Below, piece by piece: positions 35,973 to 44,829 of a DNA stretch of 64,000 nt (the first letter of the stretch is position 1; each line of letters opens with the position of its first letter). The translations under genes and the position numbers were made by a program. The notes under the pieces were generated by a model. The model made no database searches and was not told the DNA's origin. It saw only the letters and a program-made list of their open reading frames with translations. Source of the DNA: Gordonia otitidis NBRC 100426 (GTDB lineage: Bacteria > Actinomycetota > Actinomycetes > Mycobacteriales > Mycobacteriaceae); NCBI RefSeq assembly GCF_000248075.1, contig NZ_BAFB01000091.1:17773-81772 (forward strand), in the 5' to 3' direction.

Positions 35973-36389
35973 TCACATTCGGACGACGCGACTGTCTCCT
36001 CGGAACTCGGCCACGACGGTGTCGCCACACGACACGGACACGTCATAGATGCCGTTGCGCCCGAATCGTCGAAGCTCGGTGGCCCGGGCGACGAGGACGT
36101 CGCCCTCCCGTGTCGGTTGGAGATAGCGGATGTCGCAGCGAGCCGCGACCGCAGACTGGTCACGGCTGTTGCAGGCCAGCGCGAAGGTCGTGTCGGCGAG
36201 CGCGAACACAAAGCCGCCGTGCGTGATCGCGTGCCCATTGACCATGTCGGCCGAGACGGTCATTCTCGTCGTCGCGCACCCGTCGCCGAGTTCGAGTAGT
36301 TCGATACCGAGCCGACGCGACGCGACATCGTCGGCGAACATACGACGCGCGATCGCGTGCGGAGCGGACTCGACCGCCGCCGTCGACAT
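35973..36389 (-). CDS. paaI: Hotdog thioesterase, PaaI-like
   Basis: This 138-residue hotdog-fold thioesterase fits the PaaI family, which removes CoA from dead-end phenylacetate intermediates. It has the signature GHAITHGGFVFALADTTFALACNS and the substrate-site CDIRYLQPTREGDVLVARA. The ATG at 36389 or a GTG at 36401 could start it; both follow closely on the EthD-like gene. Membership of the paaZ side of the phenylacetate cluster supports the gene name. Confidence 0.88.
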   Translation of the reverse strand: MSTAAVESAPHAIARRMFADDVASRRLGIELLELGDGCATTRMTVSADMVNGHAITHGGFVFALADTTFALACNSRDQSAVAARCDIRYLQPTREGDVLVARATELRRFGRNGIYDVSVSCGDTVVAEFRGDSRVVRM

Positions 36390-36393
36390 CTGA

Positions 36394-36711
36394 TCAGTCA
36401 CCGAGAACCGACTCCTCGTCATGGGTGAACATGGTCGCTCCACCGGTGGCGAAGTTCTGCACGTCGGCTCCCGCCACCCGCATCTCCTCCGAGGCAAGCC
36501 CCGCGCGCATGGTGTCGGCATCGGGAAAGTAGAGACTCGCAATCGCGTAATAGGGCGGCTCCGATCCGTCCAGTGACGCCGCCTTACCCCACGTGAATCC
36601 CGACAATCCGGGAATCTTGCGAGCGAGCGGGATGTGGACTCGCCGGTAATAGTCGTCGAACGCTGCCGGGTCGGTTGGCGCGCCGTAACACACCGCAACA
36701 CGTACTGTCAT
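36394..36711 (-). CDS. EthD-family protein
   Basis: This 105-residue dimeric alpha/beta-barrel protein is of the EthD/ferredoxin-like type (MTVRVAVCYGAPTDPAAFDDYYRRVHIPLARKIPGLSGF). Family members are small accessory or uncharacterised enzymes in degradation operons. Here it lies between paaZ and the PaaI-like gene, nearly touching the latter, so it is probably translated as part of the phenylacetate minus-strand operon. No specific reaction can be assigned. Confidence 0.85.
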   Translation of the reverse strand: MTVRVAVCYGAPTDPAAFDDYYRRVHIPLARKIPGLSGFTWGKAASLDGSEPPYYAIASLYFPDADTMRAGLASEEMRVAGADVQNFATGGATMFTHDEESVLGD

Positions 36712-36773
36712 GGCCTCTCCTTGCTGGACGGTTCTACAGGCTGCCTGAATCGTTCAGGGCTCCCGGGTGATTG

Positions 36774-38804
36774 TCAGGGTTTCGCGACCAACGTCAGGAC
36801 GTCATAGCTCGCGACCGGGTCGTCGTTCTGGTTGGTCACCACGGCGTCCCACCGCACCTCACCGTAGTCGGCGTTCTGCCTCGGGGTGATCTGTTTGGCG
36901 GTCAGCGTGACGGTCAACGAATCGTCGGCCTTGACCGGGGTGAGGAACCGGAGGTTGTCGACGCCGAAGTTGGCCAGGACCGGCCCCGGTGCCGGGTCGA
37001 CGAACAACCCGGCTGCCAGCGAGACGACGAGGTAGCCGTGCGCGACGATCCCACCGAACAGCGGATTGGCCGCTGCCGCTTCGGGATCGGTGTGAGCGTA
37101 GAAGGTGTCGCCGGTGAACTCGGCGAAGTGATCGATGTCGGCGCGGGTGACCCGACGGGGGCCGCCGACGATCGTGTCACCGATCATCAACTGACCCAGG
37201 TCTTTTCGGAAGGGGTGTACTTCGGAGGCGGTGCGCTGAGATCCCGCGACCCAGCGGTTGCCGACAGCGGTCACCACATCCGGGGAGCCCTGAATCGCCG
37301 TGCGCTGCATATGGTGGAACACGCCTCGGATACCGCCGAGTTCCTCACCGCCGCCGGCTCGGCCCGGTCCCCCGTGGACGAGTACCGGCAAGGGTGATCC
37401 GTGCCCTGTCGACTCACGGGCATCCTCTTCGTTCAGGACGAGCACGCGTCCGTGGTACGGCGCAAGTCCACGCACGATCTCGGCGGCGAGCGCGGCGTCC
37501 TTGGTCACCACCGAAGCGACCAGACTGCCCTTGCCGCGCGCCGCCAGCGAGACAGCGTCAGCAGGGTCGGTGTACCCGATCACCGTCGCGACCGGACCGA
37601 AGGCTTCGATGTCGTGCGGCTCTGGCGCCTCTTTGTCGTTGGCGCGCAGCAGGATCGGCGACATGAAGGCACCCTTGGCGGGGTCTGCACCCACTACGTC
37701 GACGTGGTCCGGGTCGCCGAACACCACCTCTGCCGACTTGGTCAGTCCTCGAAGCGATTTCAGCACTTCGTCACGCTGCTCCACGCTCGCCAGAGCCCCC
37801 ATGGTCACACCCTCGGACACGGGATCACCGACGACAACGCGACCAAGTCTGGTCGACGCCGCACCGATCACCGCGTCAACGAGGGACTCGGGCACGAGCG
37901 CCCGACGGATCGCCGTACACTTCTGACCCGCCTTGACCGTCATCTCCGTGACGAGTTGCTTGACGTACAGCTCGAACTCCGGATCATCTTCTGACACATC
38001 GGTTCCCAGAATCGATGCGTTCAGCGAGTCGGCTTCGGCGGTGAAGTGCAAACCGGTCCCCGTGACCGCTGGGTGCGCACGGAGCATCGCAGCGGTGTCG
38101 GCAGAACCGGTGAACGCGACCGAATCCTGGCCACCGAGGTGGTCGAGAAGGTCGCGCGCACTGCCGCACAGCAACTGAACAGAGCCCTCCGGGAGAATCC
38201 CACTCTCGACGATCCGTCGGAACACCAACTCGGTGAGATACGCGGTCTGACTCGCAGGCTTGACTATCGAGGGCACGCCCGCGATGAATGCCGGTGCGAG
38301 TTTTTCCAGGAATCCCCAGACCGGAAAATTGAAGGCATTGATCTGTACCGCGACTCCTCGGCGTGACGTGTAGACGTGTTGGCCGACGAACGTTCCCCTT
38401 TTGCCGAGTGGTTCGACATCACCGTCGAGGGCGATCGTGTCGTTGGGTAACTCGCGACGTGCTTTGCTCGCGTAGCTCAGCAACGTCCCGAACCCGCCGT
38501 CGATGTCGACGCCCGAATCACGGGTGGTGGCGCCGGTGTGACGCGAGAGTTCGTAGAACTCGTCCTTACCCGCCATCAGCATGAGGCCGAGTTGCTTGAG
38601 CAGGGCAGCCCGTTCGTGGAAGGTCAGCGCGCCCAGAGCCGGACCTCCGACCTCTCGTGCGTAGTCGGTCATCGCCTGCAGATCCAGACCGGTCGACGAG
38701 ATGCGGGCAACCTCGTGAGCGTCCACCGCACTCAGCAGTGGGGTGCCCTCATCCTCCGCCGAGAACCACTTCCCACACGCATAGCTTTTCAGCACACCGC
38801 TCAC
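36774..38804 (-). CDS. paaZ: Bifunctional ring-opening enzyme PaaZ
   Basis: PaaZ hydrolyses oxepin-CoA with its C-terminal hydratase and oxidises the aldehyde with its N-terminal aldehyde dehydrogenase, feeding beta-oxidation. The 676 residues begin with a dehydrogenase domain (about 1-515; SFTGSADTAAMLRAHPAV, catalytic Cys in GQKCTAIRR) followed by a MaoC-type hotdog domain (RADIDHFAEFTGDTFYAHTDPEAAAANPLFGGIVAHGYLV). The GTG at 38804 has GAGGGAG seven bases upstream. An 18-base operator lies 15 bases upstream of the start, so a bound repressor would also cover the ribosome-site region. EthD-like and PaaI-like genes follow it. Confidence 0.95.
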   Translation of the reverse strand: MSGVLKSYACGKWFSAEDEGTPLLSAVDAHEVARISSTGLDLQAMTDYAREVGGPALGALTFHERAALLKQLGLMLMAGKDEFYELSRHTGATTRDSGVDIDGGFGTLLSYASKARRELPNDTIALDGDVEPLGKRGTFVGQHVYTSRRGVAVQINAFNFPVWGFLEKLAPAFIAGVPSIVKPASQTAYLTELVFRRIVESGILPEGSVQLLCGSARDLLDHLGGQDSVAFTGSADTAAMLRAHPAVTGTGLHFTAEADSLNASILGTDVSEDDPEFELYVKQLVTEMTVKAGQKCTAIRRALVPESLVDAVIGAASTRLGRVVVGDPVSEGVTMGALASVEQRDEVLKSLRGLTKSAEVVFGDPDHVDVVGADPAKGAFMSPILLRANDKEAPEPHDIEAFGPVATVIGYTDPADAVSLAARGKGSLVASVVTKDAALAAEIVRGLAPYHGRVLVLNEEDARESTGHGSPLPVLVHGGPGRAGGGEELGGIRGVFHHMQRTAIQGSPDVVTAVGNRWVAGSQRTASEVHPFRKDLGQLMIGDTIVGGPRRVTRADIDHFAEFTGDTFYAHTDPEAAAANPLFGGIVAHGYLVVSLAAGLFVDPAPGPVLANFGVDNLRFLTPVKADDSLTVTLTAKQITPRQNADYGEVRWDAVVTNQNDDPVASYDVLTLVAKP

Positions 38805-38818
38805 GCTTTTCTCCCTCT

Positions 38819-38836
38819 ACCGTCCATTCGGTCGGT
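38819..38836. promoter_or_regulatory. TetR-type operator at the paaZ start
   Basis: ACCGTCCATTCGGTCGGT agrees with the site at 39563-39580 at 14 of 18 positions (consensus ACCGWCCAWWCRGTCGGT). It lies immediately upstream of paaZ and downstream of the TetR gene, and is most simply the binding site of that regulator. Confidence 0.7.
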
Positions 38837-38902
38837 TATTACCATCTCCAGAGGGCACGCGAGTTGTCAAGAGCGGCACCAAAACGGCCACGGGAGACCC
38901 CG

Positions 38903-39514
38903 CTACTTGCGTCGCAGTCCGTCGAAGGTCATCGCCACGACCGCGTCGGCGAGCGCCTCCGAGGAGATCCCGGCCCGCGGGCGATACCACTCGATGAGCG
39001 AGTTCACCGTTCCGAACAGCAGGCGCGACACCAACGCGGGGTCCGTTCCCTCTGCGATGTCACCCTCCCGCGCGGCCGCGACGACCAGGTCGCCGACAAA
39101 CTCGTCGAACTCTCGACGCCGAGCGAGTGCACGCTTTTCCACCGCGGTGTTCCCGCGCACCCGCAGCAACAGGGTCACGTACGGCAGCTCCGTCGAGAGA
39201 ATGTCGACGCTGCGCCTGACCAGGTATTCGAGTCGGTCGATCGCACGCCCCTGCGTGGCTCCCGACTCCGTGGTCGCGGCGAACAGCGCATTGAGCGCGC
39301 GATTGAGCGCTAACTCGAGCAGCTCCTGCTTACCGGAGACGTGGTGATAGATCGACGACTTCGACAAGCCCAGGCGCGCAGCCAACACATCCATGCTGGT
39401 GCCGTCGTAACCCTTCTCGTTGAACACCTTGACCGCCGCAGCCAGCAGCGAATCCAGGTCGTAGCCCGGACGGCCGACCTTCCCGGCCCGACGCGCAGTT
39501 CGTGAGGTCGTCAT
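38903..39514 (-). CDS. TetR-family regulator of the phenylacetate genes (PaaR-like)
   Basis: This 203-residue TetR-family protein has an N-terminal helix-turn-helix (DSLLAAAVKVFNEKGYDGTSMDVLAARLGLSKSSIYHHVSGKQELL) and a helical ligand domain of the kind found in acyl-CoA-responsive members. It is divergent from the paa operon and directly upstream of paaZ. In actinomycetes and Thermus, TetR-type PaaR proteins repress paa genes and are released by phenylacetyl-CoA. Two matching palindromes bracket this gene, one in its own divergent promoter. Confidence 0.88.
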   Translation of the reverse strand: MTTSRTARRAGKVGRPGYDLDSLLAAAVKVFNEKGYDGTSMDVLAARLGLSKSSIYHHVSGKQELLELALNRALNALFAATTESGATQGRAIDRLEYLVRRSVDILSTELPYVTLLLRVRGNTAVEKRALARRREFDEFVGDLVVAAAREGDIAEGTDPALVSRLLFGTVNSLIEWYRPRAGISSEALADAVVAMTFDGLRRK

Positions 39515-39561
39515 GAATCCATCCTCTCAGGAGCAGGGTCCGGTTTCGGTAAACACTTGCG

Positions 39562-39581
39562 AACCGACCAAACAGTCGGTT
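39562..39581. promoter_or_regulatory. TetR-type operator in the paaR-paaF divergent promoter
   Basis: AACCGACCAAACAGTCGGTT is an inverted repeat (ACCGAC and GTCGGT arms around CAAACA) in the 104 bases between the TetR gene and the catabolic operon. It shares its consensus with the paaZ site. A repressor here would control both directions. Confidence 0.75.
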
Positions 39582-39618
39582 ATTAATGAAGATGTCCACA
39601 ACGTGAGGGAGATTCCGT

Positions 39619-40389
39619 ATGTCACAGCAAGTGACTTGCGACACGCACGAGACTTCGGCCTCTGACTTCTCGCTGATCCGGGTAGAAGCCACCCGGGACC
39701 GCTATGTGGTGACACTGACACGACCGCAGCAACGCAACGCGATCAGCGGCGACATGATCGACGAACTTCACAGCGCATGCGCAGTCATCGAGCGCGACCC
39801 CAAACCGGTCATCGTCGTCGGCGATGGTGACCATTTCGCGGGGGGTGCCGACATAGCCGAGTTGCGCGCACGCAATCGTGATGACGCACTCGCCGGTATC
39901 AATCGTCGCCTCTTCGACCGTGTCGCTCGACTCCCGTTACCCACGGTCGCGGCGGTGTCGGGCTACGCACTCGGTGGCGGTGCAGAACTGGCGTACGCCT
40001 GCGACATCAGGATCGCTTCGTCCACCGCGGTGTTCGGCAACCCCGAGCCCGGTCTCGGCATCCTCGCGGCGGCGGGGGCGAGCTACCGCCTTCCCGACCT
40101 CGTCGGCATGTCGGTGGCGAAGCAGGTCCTGCTCGGCGGGCGCAACCTCGATGCCGACGCCGCATTGCGGTTCGGCCTCGTCATGGACGTCGTCGACGAT
40201 CCGCTCAATGCGGCCCACGGCGTAGTCGATCGCATCACCCGTCAGGCCCCGCTCGCGGTCCGCTTGTCGAAAACGGTCATCGACGCGCCTGGCGATCACG
40301 CCTGGGCCACCGACGTCGCGCAGGCAGTGCTCTTCGAAACCGACGACAAGCGCACGCGCATGACCAACTTTTTGGAGAGGAAGAAATGA
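39619..40389 (+). CDS. paaF: Enoyl-CoA hydratase, PaaF-like
   Basis: This 256-residue crotonase-fold enzyme hydrates 2,3-dehydroadipyl-CoA in the lower phenylacetate pathway. Oxyanion-hole segments are DHFAGGADIAEL and SGYALGGGAELAYACDIRIAS; GNPEPGLGILAAAGASYRLPDLVG gives the hydratase catalytic region. It heads the plus-strand operon, immediately after the shared operator, and its stop overlaps the paaH start. The paaF/paaG split rests on sequence character and cannot be certain. Confidence 0.85.
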   Translation: MSQQVTCDTHETSASDFSLIRVEATRDRYVVTLTRPQQRNAISGDMIDELHSACAVIERDPKPVIVVGDGDHFAGGADIAELRARNRDDALAGINRRLFDRVARLPLPTVAAVSGYALGGGAELAYACDIRIASSTAVFGNPEPGLGILAAAGASYRLPDLVGMSVAKQVLLGGRNLDADAALRFGLVMDVVDDPLNAAHGVVDRITRQAPLAVRLSKTVIDAPGDHAWATDVAQAVLFETDDKRTRMTNFLERKK

Positions 40390-41243
40390 GCTCGCCCACC
40401 CCGTCTCGTGTCGCAGTGATCGGTGGCGGCCGCATGGGCGCGGGAATCGCCCAGGTCTTCGCCACCGCCGGCTCGTCGGTGACTGTCGCCGAAGCCGCCG
40501 ATCGCGACGCGGCAGCCGAGCGTGTCCGCATCGGTCTCGATCGCGCAACCGAGCGTGACGCCCTTGGCGGACAGCCGGCGGCCGAGGTGCTCTCCCGGGT
40601 GACGTTCGTCGGCGCACCCGAGGACATCCCGTCCGACGCCGACCTCGTCGTCGAAGCAGTGCCGGAAGACCCGGTACTCAAGGTCGAGGTACTCGGCATC
40701 GTCGGCAAGACGGTGAGTGCCTCGACAATCATCGCCAGCAACACCAGCTCGTTGTCCATCAGTGAGCTCGGGACGGCACTCGAGGACCCCGCACGGTTCA
40801 TCGGCATGCACTTCTTCAACCCGGTGCCGGTATCCGATCTCGTCGAGATCGTGCGAGCACCGGCGACATCGGAGTCGACCACCGCCGCGGTTCGCACCTG
40901 GGTCCAAGGTCTCGGCAAGTCCGCGGTGGTCGTCAATGATTCACCCGGCTTCGCCACCAGCCGACTCGGTGTCTGCCTCGGACTCGAGGCGATCCGCATG
41001 GTCGAAGAAGGTGTTGCCGACGCCGAGTCCATCGACCGCGCCATGGAACTGGGTTATCGGCATCCGATGGGCCCGTTGCGTTCCACCGATCTCGTCGGTC
41101 TCGACGTCCGCCTGGCGATCGCCGAACATCTCGCGACGACGCTCGGCGATCGTTTCGCACCGCCACAGTTGCTGCGCGACAAGGTTGCTCGCGGCGAGCT
41201 TGGCCGAAAGTCCGGAAAGGGATTCTACGAATGGAACAGGTAA
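40386..41243 (+). CDS. paaH: 3-hydroxyacyl-CoA dehydrogenase, PaaH-like
   Basis: This 285-residue NAD-dependent dehydrogenase would oxidise 3-hydroxyadipyl-CoA to 3-oxoadipyl-CoA. It has the Rossmann motif VIGGGRMGAGIAQVFATAG, the catalytic segment RFIGMHFFNPVPVSDLVEIVRA, the NDSPGFATSRLG motif and a C-terminal helical domain ending GRKSGKGFYEWNR. It overlaps paaF by four bases, and its stop codon shares a base with the next start. The next step, the PaaJ thiolase, is not encoded in this window. Confidence 0.93.
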   Translation: MSSPTPSRVAVIGGGRMGAGIAQVFATAGSSVTVAEAADRDAAAERVRIGLDRATERDALGGQPAAEVLSRVTFVGAPEDIPSDADLVVEAVPEDPVLKVEVLGIVGKTVSASTIIASNTSSLSISELGTALEDPARFIGMHFFNPVPVSDLVEIVRAPATSESTTAAVRTWVQGLGKSAVVVNDSPGFATSRLGVCLGLEAIRMVEEGVADAESIDRAMELGYRHPMGPLRSTDLVGLDVRLAIAEHLATTLGDRFAPPQLLRDKVARGELGRKSGKGFYEWNR

Positions 41244-42031
41244 TGACCACCGAGACCGTCACCACGTCCGTCGACGACGGTGTGCTGACCGTGACCCTCG
41301 CCCGGCCCGGTGCGCACAACGCTCTGGACCGCTCCACCAAGACGGCCTTGCGCGCGGCACTCGAATCCGCCGCCGACGATGACTCCGTTCGTGCACTACT
41401 TCTCCTCGCCGACGGAAAGAACTTCTGCGTCGGGCAGGATCTCGCGGAACACGTGAGCGCCCTGGAGGCGTCGCCGGCGTCTGCCATGGACACGGTCGTC
41501 GACGACTACAACCCACTGGTACGAGCACTCACCGCGATCGACGTACCGGTGGTCGTCGGCATCCAGGGTGCTTGTGTAGGTGCGGGATTCGGTATCGCAC
41601 TGGCCGGCGACATCCGCGTCGCAGGAGAATCGTCGAGCTTCGCCACCGCATTCGCGGGAATCGGCCTGGCCGCGGATTCCGGCTTGAGCTATCAACTCGT
41701 ACGACTTCTCGGCCCGAGTCGCGCAACCGGACTGCTCATGCTCGGCGATCGCGTACCCGCAGCGCAGGCACTCGATTGGGGCCTCGTCCATCGAGTGGTC
41801 GAGGACGACGCGGTACGTGCCACCGCAACAGAGCTCGCCAATCGGCTCGCGTCCGGACCCACGGCCGCATTCCGCGAGATCGCCCGCCTGGTTCACGCAC
41901 CCGATACCGGTCTCGACGATGCGCTCGACCGCGAGGCAGCAGCACAACGCATGCTCGGTCAGACCACCGATCATCGGGCGGCCGTGGAGGCGTTCCTCGC
42001 CAAAGAGAAGCCCCGGTTCGTCGGCCACTGA
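41243..42031 (+). CDS. paaG: Ring-epoxide isomerase/enoyl-CoA isomerase, PaaG-like
   Basis: PaaG isomerises ring-1,2-epoxyphenylacetyl-CoA to the seven-membered oxepin-CoA and also shifts double bonds in later intermediates. This 262-residue crotonase protein has [15 protein letters not shown] and [20 protein letters not shown] as oxyanion segments and [16 protein letters not shown], where the catalytic Asp of PaaG is expected. The ATG at 41243 overlaps the paaH stop (TAATG); an ATG four codons earlier is less likely. It is followed by the epoxidase genes. Confidence 0.9.
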   Translation: MTTETVTTSVDDGVLTVTLARPGAHNALDRSTKTALRAALESAADDDSVRALLLLADGKNFCVGQDLAEHVSALEASPASAMDTVVDDYNPLVRALTAIDVPVVVGIQGACVGAGFGIALAGDIRVAGESSSFATAFAGIGLAADSGLSYQLVRLLGPSRATGLLMLGDRVPAAQALDWGLVHRVVEDDAVRATATELANRLASGPTAAFREIARLVHAPDTGLDDALDREAAAQRMLGQTTDHRAAVEAFLAKEKPRFVGH

Positions 42032-42090
42032 CAGCACCACGATCCCGACCCGAGAACACCGTTCGACTCCAGCCCAAGGAATTGCCACCC

Positions 42091-43068
42091 ATGACCACAT
42101 CGCACGCGGACAGCCCGACAGAGGACGAGCTCCTCACCGTTTTCGACCAGACGATCGCCGACGACCAGCGGATCGAGCCGCGCGACTGGATGCCTGACGG
42201 CTATCGCAAGACCCTCATCCGCCAGATTGCCCAGCACGCGCATTCGGAGATCATCGGGATGCAGCCGGAAGGCAACTGGCTGACGCGCGCACCATCGCTG
42301 CGGCGCAAGGCAATCCTGACCGCGAAGGTCCAGGACGAGGCAGGCCACGGGCTCTACCTTTACTCTGCCGCCGAGACACTCGGCGCCGACCGCGACGATC
42401 TCGTCGACAAACTGTTGTCGGGCAGGCAGAAATACTCGTCGATCTTCAACTATCCGACGCTGACCTTCGCCGATGTCGGTACCATTGGCTGGCTCGTCGA
42501 CGGTGCGGCAATCTGCAACCAGGTTCCGCTGTGCCGCAGCTCTTTCGGTCCATATGGTCGCGCAATGATCCGGGTCTGCAAAGAGGAGTCCTTCCACCAG
42601 CGTCAGGGTTACGAACTACTGACCGTCATGATGGGCGGCACCGACGCCCAACGGGAGATGGTGCAGGAATCAGTCAACCGGTTCTGGTGGCCGGCGCTGA
42701 TGATGTTCGGCCCGCCCGACGAACAGTCGCCGAACACAGAACAGTCGATGGCCTGGCACATCAAGCGACACAGCAACGATGAACTGCGCCAGCGCTTCGT
42801 CGACATGACCGTGCCGCAGGCACAGGCGCTCGGCGTCACACTCCCCGACCCCGACCTCACCTGGAACCCCGACCGCGAGTCCTATGACTTCGGTGAGCCG
42901 GACTGGAGTGAGTTCACCGCCGTGGTCAAAGGGGACGGGCCACTCAACCATGAGCGCATCCGCGTACGTCGCGCAGCCCACGACAACGGTGCGTGGGTCC
43001 GCGAGGCCGCCGCGGCCTTCGCTGCCCGCCAACACCGCACCGACCACGAACAGGAGATGAGCAAATGA
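42091..43068 (+). CDS. paaA: Phenylacetyl-CoA epoxidase catalytic subunit PaaA
   Basis: PaaA is the di-iron oxygenase subunit that epoxidises the ring of phenylacetyl-CoA together with PaaB, C, D and E. The 325 residues include the carboxylate-bridged ligand segments [34 protein letters not shown] and [17 protein letters not shown], giving the family E..ExxH pairs. The ATG at 42091 follows AAGGA. A much longer upstream frame is only an antisense-like artefact over paaG. The stop overlaps the paaB start (ATGA). The 59-base gap before it carries a weakly repeat-like CGACAGCACC stretch. Confidence 0.96.
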   Translation: MTTSHADSPTEDELLTVFDQTIADDQRIEPRDWMPDGYRKTLIRQIAQHAHSEIIGMQPEGNWLTRAPSLRRKAILTAKVQDEAGHGLYLYSAAETLGADRDDLVDKLLSGRQKYSSIFNYPTLTFADVGTIGWLVDGAAICNQVPLCRSSFGPYGRAMIRVCKEESFHQRQGYELLTVMMGGTDAQREMVQESVNRFWWPALMMFGPPDEQSPNTEQSMAWHIKRHSNDELRQRFVDMTVPQAQALGVTLPDPDLTWNPDRESYDFGEPDWSEFTAVVKGDGPLNHERIRVRRAAHDNGAWVREAAAAFAARQHRTDHEQEMSK

Positions 43069-43358
43069 GTCAGATCAAAGCAGAATGGCCGCTGTACGAG
43101 GTGTTCGTGCGGGGAAAGCGCGGACTCAACCACGTGCATGTCGGTTCACTGCACGCTGCAGATGATGAGATGGCCCTTCGGCATGCGCGCGACGTCTACA
43201 CCCGCCGCAACGAGGGCGTCAGCATCTGGGTGGTCAGGTCCGCCGATATCACCGCGTCGAGTCCGTCGGAAAAGGACCCGTTCTTCGCGCCGAGCGGCGA
43301 CAAGGTCTACCGGCATCCCACGTTCTACGACATCCCCGACAACGTCCCGCACATGTGA
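43065..43358 (+). CDS. paaB: Phenylacetyl-CoA epoxidase subunit PaaB
   Basis: This 97-residue small structural subunit bridges the PaaAC complex. It begins [54 protein letters not shown], which is highly characteristic of the family, and ends with [14 protein letters not shown]. The ATG overlaps the paaA stop by four bases. Confidence 0.96.
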   Translation: MSQIKAEWPLYEVFVRGKRGLNHVHVGSLHAADDEMALRHARDVYTRRNEGVSIWVVRSADITASSPSEKDPFFAPSGDKVYRHPTFYDIPDNVPHM

Positions 43359-43371
43359 GAGCGATACGACG

Positions 43372-44304
43372 ATGACAGATCACGACAACGCTTACCAGGG
43401 CCTCGTCGACACACACGACATCCCCGAAGACCAGCATGGACAGTGGGCTTTCGGCACGAGCTTCGACGACCCGCTCGCCGGTGTGGACACCACGGTCCCC
43501 GACGATGTCGACACCGCGGCCCTGGGCCGATACTGCCTCATGCTCGGCGACGACGCCCTCGTCGCCGCGCAGCGATTGACTGAATGGACCACCCACGCCC
43601 CGGAGCTCGAGGAGGAGGTGGCCATCGCCAATGTGGCGCTCGACCTCCTCGGTCAGACCCGACTGCTCTTCGCACGCGCAGCAGCGGCAGACGCCTCGCT
43701 CGTGCCCTTCGTCACCCCGACATCGCCCGCGCCACCCGAGGACGCATTGGCGTTCTTCCGCGATGAGAACGACTTCCGTAACGTACGCATTGTCGAGATC
43801 GAGAACGGAGACTTCGCACAGTCGATGGCGTGGCTGACAATCCTGTCGGCCTGGCGCCTGGCGCTGTTCGCCCGACTACGCGACTCGCGTGACCCCGTAC
43901 TGGCGGCGGTCGCGCGAAAGGGCGTCAAGGAGTTGACCTATCACCGCGACTACGCAGCGCGATGGATGGTCACGTTCGGCTGCGGTACCGACGAATCGCG
44001 TCGTCGACTCATCGAAGGGCTGGAACGGATCTGGCCGTACGTGAACGAGTTGTTCGAACCCACCGCCGACGAGCTCGAGCTCGCCGCGGTCGGCGTCGGC
44101 GTCGACCCGCGCACTGTCCGAATGGAATTCGACGACGTTCTCGAGCACATCTTCTCCGCCGCGGAAGTCGATGCTCCTGAAACCGCCACCGCGGGCAGAC
44201 TCGGAGGACGTGCCGGTCGAGACGGCGCGCACACCGAGTTCCTCGGCCACCTGCTCGCCGAAATGCAGAGCGTTGCCCGTGCACATCCCGAAGCGTCGTG
44301 GTGA
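43372..44304 (+). CDS. paaC: Phenylacetyl-CoA epoxidase subunit PaaC
   Basis: PaaC is the structural, metal-free partner of PaaA. The 310-residue helical protein has GRYCLMLGDDALVAAQRLTEW, LDLLGQTRLLFARAA and KGVKELTYHRDYAARWMVTFGCGTDESRRRL, all typical of the family. It is about 60 residues longer than E. coli PaaC owing to a polar N-terminal leader, where the ATG at 43372 is the only close start. It follows paaB by 13 bases and nearly touches paaD. Confidence 0.95.
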   Translation: MTDHDNAYQGLVDTHDIPEDQHGQWAFGTSFDDPLAGVDTTVPDDVDTAALGRYCLMLGDDALVAAQRLTEWTTHAPELEEEVAIANVALDLLGQTRLLFARAAAADASLVPFVTPTSPAPPEDALAFFRDENDFRNVRIVEIENGDFAQSMAWLTILSAWRLALFARLRDSRDPVLAAVARKGVKELTYHRDYAARWMVTFGCGTDESRRRLIEGLERIWPYVNELFEPTADELELAAVGVGVDPRTVRMEFDDVLEHIFSAAEVDAPETATAGRLGGRAGRDGAHTEFLGHLLAEMQSVARAHPEASW

Positions 44305-44305
44305 G

Positions 44306-44827
44306 ATGACAAGCGCCACAATGGCTGACCCATACACATCGACACCCGCGGAGGTCGTCGGAGCTGTCCTCGACCCGGAGATGCCGATGGTCACTCTCGC
44401 CGACCTCGGTATCGTGCGCGACGTGACAGTGGCGGACGACCTCGTCAGAGTGCTGATCACCCCTACCTACTCCGGGTGCCCCGCCATGGCGACCATTAGA
44501 TCCGACATAGAATCCGCGCTTGCCCGTCACGGCTACCGTGACGTCGAGATCGTCACCCAGCTCGAACCGGCGTGGACGACCGACTGGATCACTGCCACCG
44601 GGCGCCGCAAGCTCGTTGCCGCCGGCTACTCCGCGCCGGGACCTGCCCCACGGCGCACCACCGGACCGATACCGCTCACGTTGACCGCTCGCCCCCGCGA
44701 CGTCGAATGTCCTCACTGCGGCTCGGCTGCAACGACTCTCGTTTCCGAGTTCGGCGCAACACTCTGTAAGGCGCACTACCGCTGTATCGAATGCGCGGAA
44801 CCGTTCGACCACGTCAAGGAGATCTGA
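44306..44827 (+). CDS. paaD: PaaD, MIP18/DUF59-type maturation subunit
   Basis: This 173-residue protein has a DUF59 (MIP18-like) N-terminal domain (LDPEMPMVTLADLGIVRDV, YSGCPAMATIRSDI) and a C-terminal zinc-ribbon-like part with CPHCGSAATT and CIECAEPFDHVKEI. PaaD is needed for active epoxidase and is thought to act in Fe-S or metal maturation, probably of the PaaE ferredoxin centre. It starts one base after paaC, and a second ATG at 44321 is possible. Confidence 0.95.
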   Translation: MTSATMADPYTSTPAEVVGAVLDPEMPMVTLADLGIVRDVTVADDLVRVLITPTYSGCPAMATIRSDIESALARHGYRDVEIVTQLEPAWTTDWITATGRRKLVAAGYSAPGPAPRRTTGPIPLTLTARPRDVECPHCGSAATTLVSEFGATLCKAHYRCIECAEPFDHVKEI

Positions 44828-44829
44828 CG

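Noticed and set aside
42032..42090. A GACAGCACC stretch before paaA as another copy of the 21-bp repeat.
   Set aside because: Only a short part matches, and the period is not repeated. Similarity may be chance.
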